A stretch of DNA of 21,784 nucleotides from Tubiluchus corallicola (taxonomy: Eukaryota; Priapulida; Priapulimorpha; Priapulimorphida; Tubiluchidae), in NCBI GenBank assembly GCA_030141605.1, contig JAQGDQ010001898.1, positions 1 to 21,784 of the forward strand, given 5' to 3'. The notes under the pieces were generated by a model that ran no database searches, was not told the DNA's origin, and was given only the letters and a program-made list of their open reading frames with translations. Made by a program: the position numbers and the translations under genes. Position 1 is the first letter of the stretch; each line of letters starts with the position of its first letter. This document shows, in pieces, positions 16,392 through 21,784 of this stretch.

Positions 16392-17192
16392 TATACACAA
16401 AAATTGTAAACATAATCAACAGTAGTAAACAAAAGTTAAAGTAAATCCATCAGCCAATATATCATGGCACCTGAGTCAAAACCTTATTATAACCACACAA
16501 CAGCTTAAGCCTATTGCTTGTCTTCTCATCTTGCTACCAAGTGTGAAAAACTACTACATTCACAGAGAAGCCCAGTAACCCAGTTCCATACAAACATATA
16601 ACAGTAGCAAGTACATACTTATATTGGAAACTTCCAAGTGTACAAACAGATGTCAGCACTGACTTAGTGGTAATGAAAAACTAAAGTTTAAAACTACAAA
16701 TCAAAATTATTGATAAACTGTAAATTAAATGCTCGCATCTGCGACACCGCTAACCTGATCATTTACTGTACTTTGTACCAAATTACCTATAAAAAATTAT
16801 CCGTCTTTTTTTTGTTTATTTTGGTACTGGTGTCCCATACCTCCCCGCATCTCAAAAGGAAAACTGGACAATAGATTGGACTCAATCTCATTTTGATTTA
16901 GTGTCGAAAATATGGACCTTCTTGCCTATGAAACTGAGCGAGCGAACACAGCGATCACTTACGTCACAAACTAACTACAGTTTGTGCAATGGTGGACATC
17001 TTCCCTGTAATCTAGCACGTTTGCGAAGATTGCTGATGTGATGTCACGAAAATGAGCTCTAGATCACACTGACATCACAGGCGAACACTGCTTATTACGG
17101 TACCACACCTATTTGTCTGCCATGCGAATGTGACAAAAGTGTCATTACCAGTCTTAGTGCATTCGCTGAGGCGCGCGTAGCTTTGAAAGTTT
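16392..17192. other. Unique loop sequence with a family D-like word
   Basis: Mostly AT-rich DNA without genes. At about 16959 ACGTCACAAACTAAC matches the core of dispersed family D, but the similarity does not extend far. GCGAGCGAACACAGCGATC precedes it. GTGATGTCACG (about 17037) and TGACATCAC (about 17069) form further CRE-like words. Confidence 0.4.
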
Positions 17193-17880
17193 GTGCTCAC
17201 ACATGTCCAACTAGATATATACTTAGTCCCTATGCTCACACATGTCCAACTAGATATATACTTAGTCCCTATGCTCACACATGTCCAACTAGATATATGC
17301 TACTTCCTATGCTCACACATGTCCAACTAGATATATGCTGACTTCCTATGCTCACACATGTCCAACTAGATATATGCTACTTCCTATGTTCACACATGTC
17401 CCACTAGATATATGCTGACTTGCTATGCTCACATATGTCCAACTAGATATATGCTACTTGCTATGCTCACACATGTCCAACTAGATATATGCTACTTCCT
17501 ATGTTCACATATGTCCAACTAGATATATGCTACTTCTTATGCTCACATATGTCCAACTAGATATATGCTACTTCCTATGCTCACACATGTTCAACTAGAT
17601 ATATGCTACTTCCTATGCTAACACATGTCCAACTAGATATATGCTACTTCCTATGTTCACATATGTCCAACTAGATATATGCTACTTCTTATGCTCACAC
17701 ATGTCCAACTAGATATATGCTACTTCCTATGCTCACACATGTCCAACTAGATATATGCTACTTCCTATGCTCACATATGTCCAACTAGATATATGCTACT
17801 TCTTATGCTCACACATGTCCAACTAGATATATGCTACTTCTTATGCTCACACATGTCCAACTAGATATATGCTAGTCCCT
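17193..17880. repeat. 38-39 bp satellite, subfamily C, about 18 copies
   Basis: Units of the form GCTCACACATGTCCAACT then AGATATATGCTACTTCCTA, 38 bp in most and 39 bp in the first two and in those with GCTGACT. It is clearly related to the A/B units next door (GCTCACACAAGTCCAACT). Variants such as TTCACATATG recur at spaced positions (units 9 and 13), which suggests block duplication. This subfamily is absent from the left arm. Confidence 0.95.
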
Positions 17881-17927
17881 ATGCTCACATGGGTCTAACT
17901 TGCAGACTCCCCACATTCATACGAGTC

Positions 17928-18303
17928 CAACTATTCATTTGCTGTCTCTGTATGCTCACAAAAGTCTAACGAGTCATTTGCTGACTCCTTAGGACGAGTC
18001 CAACTATTCATTTGCTGTCTCTGTATGCTCACAAAAGTCTAACGAGTCATTTGCTGACTCCTTAGGCTCACACAAGTCCAACTATTCATTTGCTGTCTCT
18101 GTATGCTCACAAAAGTCTAACGAGTCATTTGCTGACTCCTTAGGCTCACACAAGTCCAACTATTCACTTGCTGTCTCTGTATGCTCACAAAAGTCTAACG
18201 AGTCATTTGTTGACTCCTTATGCTCACACAAGTCCAATTAGTCATTTGCTGTCTCTGTAAGCTCACAAAAGTCTAACAAGTCATTTGTTGACCCCCGAGG
18301 CTC
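17928..18303. repeat. 39-bp satellite (A/B dimer), right arm
   Basis: Inverted counterpart of 14845-15206. Here the plus strand is open across the array until a TAG near 18240, with the same Ser-rich repeat reading. One unit near 17993 is shortened (CTTAGGACGAGTCC, missing CTCACACA). It follows subfamily C with a short transition (17881-17927). Confidence 0.92.
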
Positions 18304-19263
18304 ACACAAGCTTACTCACTTGCCTTGCTAAACGCTTAACTTTATAGCTAAACACTCACTGCAGTTACTCACTCATTACACTTGCCTGAAATTGGAATTA
18401 AACGGTTCTTTTGGAAGGTAAGCTTGATTTTCTCTGTTTTTCAATTTACCTTTAGCATAAAAAGCCTTTATATTGTATAAATATGTTTTCTACATTATAG
18501 TGTTTCGTATAAACAAATTGCATTGGTCAACCAATATTCTACTAATATATTAATTGTAAACATTTAATATATTATCATATATATATATTATTTATTATTT
18601 GCACATTAATTATATGTTTCCTGTAGTTTAGTACTTCAGTCTCACTATAGTTTAAAAAAAATCAGTTCTGGCAGAAAAAATGTGATAAGAATTTGAACTA
18701 ATACTGATGAAACAACTCCATTCTAAAAATTGATACAACTACAGTTAAAATTTGAATTTAAAATTTAAAAATAAATTACAAGAGCTGACAGTCTAAACCT
18801 GACATATCATATTTTATAGCAAGCTTATGTTAAATAATATTATATGTTATTTTTTAATATAAGGAACAGTAAACCGAGCGTCTCAAAAATCTGCTACATT
18901 AATTACAAATCTCCCAACAACAGATGAAACATCGTTGAAAACCTAAACAATTAAAAACTGAACAATTAAAATCACTCCATGTTTAATTTAGATCAAAATT
19001 TAATAATGAAATTTGCATTTTAAATAATTTGTTAAATAATTTTTTTTTTGAAAATTCTTAAACGGAATAGATTTGTTCTAGAATTAAATTGTTAGTACTA
19101 GAATCCAAATTTAAAAAGTTTAAAAATAAGTAAAATATTTTTACTTAAGTAAAATAAGTCGCGCTAAACAAACGAAAAATAACAAAATTCCCACGAGTAG
19201 AAATCGCAAACATCGCAGAAAAAAATTTCGAAATTTACAAACATCTCCACGTCTGCAAGATAT

Positions 19264-19276
19264 CGAGTTCAAGTCC
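19264..19276 (+). other. Relic B-box-like word, mirror copy
   Basis: CGAGTTCAAGTCC on the plus strand, the mirror of 13802-13814. Same reading and same low confidence. Confidence 0.15.
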
Positions 19277-19841
19277 CGACTGATTCACAATTTTTCGACA
19301 CCTTATATCTTCAACAAATTAGACTGTATTTATTATTCAAATTGATGTGATGAAAATTAAATGAAAAAATTAAACATTACACCTTTCCGACCGGTGTGAA
19401 CTGTGCAAGATAAGTAAGGTGCATATTAAAAAGGCTAATTAATTAAAATAAATTATCAGCATTAAGTTGTATTTTACTCATCTATCTTAAATACACTAAC
19501 ATTGACCAATAAGTAAATAAATCCGTAAATTAAAAATTACAGTTACAGCCACTTCGCAAAGGCAAGTCCTTGTGTTTACTAAGCTATACGTATGGTGCTG
19601 CCATCTTTGGTCGATTTAAGAAAATATACACAAAATTTAATGTACAAAATGCTGCAAAATGAACTAATCACTGTCCAACTTATTTATTAGTTTTCAATAA
19701 GGAGAAATTAGAAGAGAGAACTGTATGGTAGAGCTGTAAAACTTTGCAATTTGTAAATGAGCCTAATACATGAATCAACTGATCGCTTTCCTAACTAGCA
19801 ATTGAAGCAGGTGGATTTCTGCTTCACATTTTGTGCAATAG

Positions 19842-20045
19842 ATGGCAGCAGCTGCATCCTATGTGCGAACCATCTTTGTCAGCATTTTCTACATCGTCTT
19901 TCTATCATTGGTGGTTTTCAGTTTCAGTGATTTGCCTTATATATACCAGTTGTCATGTCAGCCTGCAGAAAATATTTTTTCCGCTAAATGCTCAGTGCTT
20001 GGCAGCCTTGCCTACATCTTCAAAAATGAGGATTCTCTCTTTTAG
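19842..20045 (+). pseudogene. Duplicate of the 67-codon ORF, lacking the upstream exon
   Basis: The frame is the same as at 9686-9889, with identical residues. The acceptor-like TTTTGTGCAATAG is kept. The presumed first exon (8800-9026) was not copied, because the duplication starts about 115 bp before this ORF. If the two-exon model is right, this is an orphan exon; if the ORF is a stand-alone gene, it would be an intact second copy. No family was recognised. Confidence 0.22.
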
Positions 20046-20332
20046 CAAAACCGGACCCAATCTTAAACTGTAGGTCAAAACAATTTACTTTTTAAAGGGA
20101 CAGGGAGCATTGAAAAGAAACATACTATTTTTTCAAAAATAACTTACGTGAAAGAATTATTTCCACACAAATACAATTTCACGTTCGCACCACGTGTTCT
20201 TCGCTGTTACATGTTTTTCGCCATTTGCTAGTTAGATGGGCACTAGCGCCTGCATTGCAAAAATGCACAAAAACAAGTGATCTACGTCTCAGTTCAGATG
20301 TGTTAGTTTGTGACGAACACACACGTTCGACA

Positions 20333-20390
20333 CCAACACAAAAAAAAAAACAAAACCCAAACAACACACAACACAACACACCAACCGCTT
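20333..20390. repeat. A/C-rich low-complexity run
   Basis: A run of A, AAAC and ACACA words with almost no G or T. It occupies the place where copy 1 has ordinary sequence (about 10175-10295). Its lack of stops opens a 113-codon frame (20225-20566) that begins at TTG and is not credible as a gene. Confidence 0.8.
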
Positions 20391-20530
20391 TCGCAAATAC
20401 GCGCAACACTCGTCGAATATTTTTAATACTGAAAATTATGTTAGTTTGTGATGTCATCAATACATGGGCTCGACCGCCGTTAATTAATTTTCCAATCTAT
20501 AATATAATTATCAGAAACGCTTTTTCAGTA
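20390..20530 (+). repeat. Dispersed repeat family D, copy 3 (shortened)
   Basis: Matches 10298-10430 and the reverse complement of the inner part of 4165-4355 (ATACGCGCAACAC, ATTATGTTAGTTTGTGATG, TCATCAATA, CCGCCGTT). The 5' part of the family is lost to the A/C-rich run. In GTCATCAATA and CCGCCGTT it agrees with copy 1 at 4165-4355 better than with 10235-10430. Confidence 0.65.
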
Positions 20531-20863
20531 TTAATCATTAAAATGTATACTTTTTATCGTACTTGAAAATGGAGTAGTAAATTAAAAATCATCCTGCCTT
20601 CCTTTAAACTTTTAATAAGTATTACTAAAATTGATAAGGACACCTTATACGTGCACATTTACGCCCTAAGGCCAACGTAATGGTTGAATTAATGACCATG
20701 TTTACCTACAGAACTTATAATTGCCTATAATAAGAACTTTCTAGTAGAAGTGGCTAGACAAGCACCATTCTACGAGGATCACATTTCTTTATGTTACTAT
20801 ATTAGCAACACTAACGTTCTTTTCACAAAAAAGGCTCAAACAATTTAGTATTTCCACTTGGGA

Positions 20864-21133
20864 ATGTAAACAAATAAGTGATGGGCACTGATACAAAAAT
20901 TTGCGATACGATTTCGATGCGATTTTAATTTCTAAAATACATGCTGTCTTTAAACTAGTTTATATATTTAAATGGTGACCTTACCAGTGTGTAAATTAAA
21001 AGTTTGCACTCATGAAAGTATTGTGAATTTTTGTACATGAAAAAGTGGTACATTTTAGTTGCTATACATTAGTTTATGTAATTAGTACCACCAGATATTG
21101 AAGTAAATAACACCATAATACTATGATACCGTC

Positions 21134-21205
<72 letters not shown>

Positions 21206-21776
21206 AATTTTTTATTTGTCATTAAAATGGTTCACTCATTATAATAAAATTGAGTAAGCCTCAGCGTAATGTTAAAATAACAAAACTGTTCAAGACAAAT
21301 GCGTCCAGTGCAGACTAAAAAAACTAAAGTGCAAAACTAAGGCCTAATTATATACAATAAATGAACATATTTACAAACATAATACTAAAATATTTTTACA
21401 AAACAATATTACAAAATACATTAAATTTTACATGACATATTTTACACTATATACACATTTGACATGACACAATTAACAGAAACATGCTTTACATTACATA
21501 AATTTCACTCATTACATTTACACTATTTATACATTTGACATTACAAAACTGACATAACACGTATTACATTACATTTTTTTAAAAATTCTTACATTTTTAA
21601 TCGTTTTATGGAGTCAGGGGCGGGGGTAGATGAAAGTTGAGCCTGTGTAATTAGTATCAGATGCACAATGTGGAAGTTGAAACCCGTTATATTGATAGCA
21701 ATTGATAGCTATGATAGCGAGGATTCATAATTAACTAAAGAAAATTATAAAAAGAAAGAAGAGAAAGAAAAACAGT
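20864..21776 (-). repeat. Outer inverted arm, right copy
   Basis: Reverse complement of 11769-12686. It starts AATGTAAACAAATAAGTG followed by ATGGGCAC and runs almost to the end of the window. Matching breaks down at about 21776, eight bases before the window ends, so the true outer limit is uncertain. Small indels and substitutions separate it from the left arm. Confidence 0.92.
21137..21198. repeat. (TA)n microsatellite, right arm
   Basis: About 31 TA units, the mirror of 12352-12411. Two long TA tracts in inverted arms are likely to be unstable and cruciform-prone. Confidence 0.97.
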
Positions 21777-21784
21777 TAATAGTA

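Larger units (their letters stand above)
17928..19729 (-). repeat. Inner inverted arm, right copy (about 1.8 kb)
   Basis: Reverse complement of 13351-15206: satellite domain first (17928-18303), then the AT-rich domain to 19729. It lacks the about 70-bp stretch present on the left at about 14612-14682. The outer end, CTGTATGGT, joins segment R copy 2 at GGTAGAGCTG, with GGT shared by both sides of the joint. Confidence 0.93.
19727..20867 (+). repeat. Segment R, copy 2
   Basis: Direct copy of 9571-10773. It is near-identical to about 20315 and again from about 20590 to 20867. The inner part differs by scattered changes, and an A/C-rich run (20333-20390) replaces about 120 bp of copy 1. Its left neighbour is the inner inverted arm and its right neighbour the outer inverted arm, so it fills the gap between them on this side. 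It lacks the exon-like block that stands upstream of copy 1. Confidence 0.93.

Noticed and set aside
17075-17278. 67-codon minus-strand frame at the start of satellite C
   Set aside because: Its first residues are a read of the 39-bp units; the rest has no recognisable features.
20179-20566. 93-codon minus and 113-codon plus frames
   Set aside because: They are opened by the A/C-rich run; the plus frame starts at TTG and is not shared with copy 1.
11769-21776. Polinton/Maverick with long terminal inverted repeats
   Set aside because: There are no polymerase, integrase or capsid frames between the arms, and the fillers are satellites.

Overview
The window looks like nuclear DNA of an invertebrate animal. 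It is AT-rich, has no operons or dense coding, and contains several families of eukaryotic cut-and-paste transposon remnants (a TTAA-flanked piggyBac-type MITE, a pogo/Tigger-like MITE, hAT-like ends). Satellites and microsatellites cover a large share of it. The species cannot be named from this sequence. Motifs of the 'agatggcgcc' type and TTCGAAT-rich hAT ends would suit an arthropod or other invertebrate, but that is a guess. No full-length conserved protein gene was recognised; most long open frames are by-products of tandem repeats or lack an ATG.

Layout. 14-480 is a short piggyBac-like MITE with two 16-bp palindromes. 834-1375 holds about six diverged copies of a 91-101 bp AT-rich repeat. 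1616-3984 is a 23-bp minisatellite of about 103 units with two main unit types (A or C at one position) and visible higher-order structure. 4165-4355 is an inverted copy of a dispersed repeat ('family D') that returns at about 10235 and 20390. 4588-4867 could be the last exon of a gene ending in a hydrophobic tail, followed by AATAAA. 5073-5258 is an (AAT)n microsatellite and 6884-7566 a (TGTAG)n pentamer array. 7568-7952 is a TTCGAAT-rich hAT-like remnant. 8800-9026 looks like a CpG-rich first exon ending ATG CGC AAA AAG|GTATGTG, which can join in frame to a 67-codon ORF at 9686-9889. 10988-11458 is a pogo-like MITE, and 11560-11729 a second CpG-rich exon-like block with CCAAT boxes and a GTAAGTG donor.

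The right half (11769-21776) is the most unusual part: a nested inverted duplication about 10 kb across. Outer arms 11769-12686 and 20864-21776 carry a (TA)n tract and a GTGATGGGCAC hAT-like motif. Inner arms 13351-15206 and 17928-19729 are long inverted repeats whose inner ends are built of a 39-bp satellite. The loop (15207-17927) holds three unrelated tandem arrays: a 153-174 bp repeat with a basic ORF in each copy, a 59-bp triplicate, and an 18-copy third subfamily of the 39-bp satellite. Between inner and outer arms the two sides differ: the left has 12687-13350, while the right has a second, same-orientation copy (19727-20867) of the segment at 9571-10773. Long inverted arms ending in short tandem repeats recall foldback (FB-type) elements, but no transposase is present, so this is either a non-autonomous foldback-like element or a segmental rearrangement.

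No working pathway can be read from the window. The candidate exons are weak and should be treated as leads.
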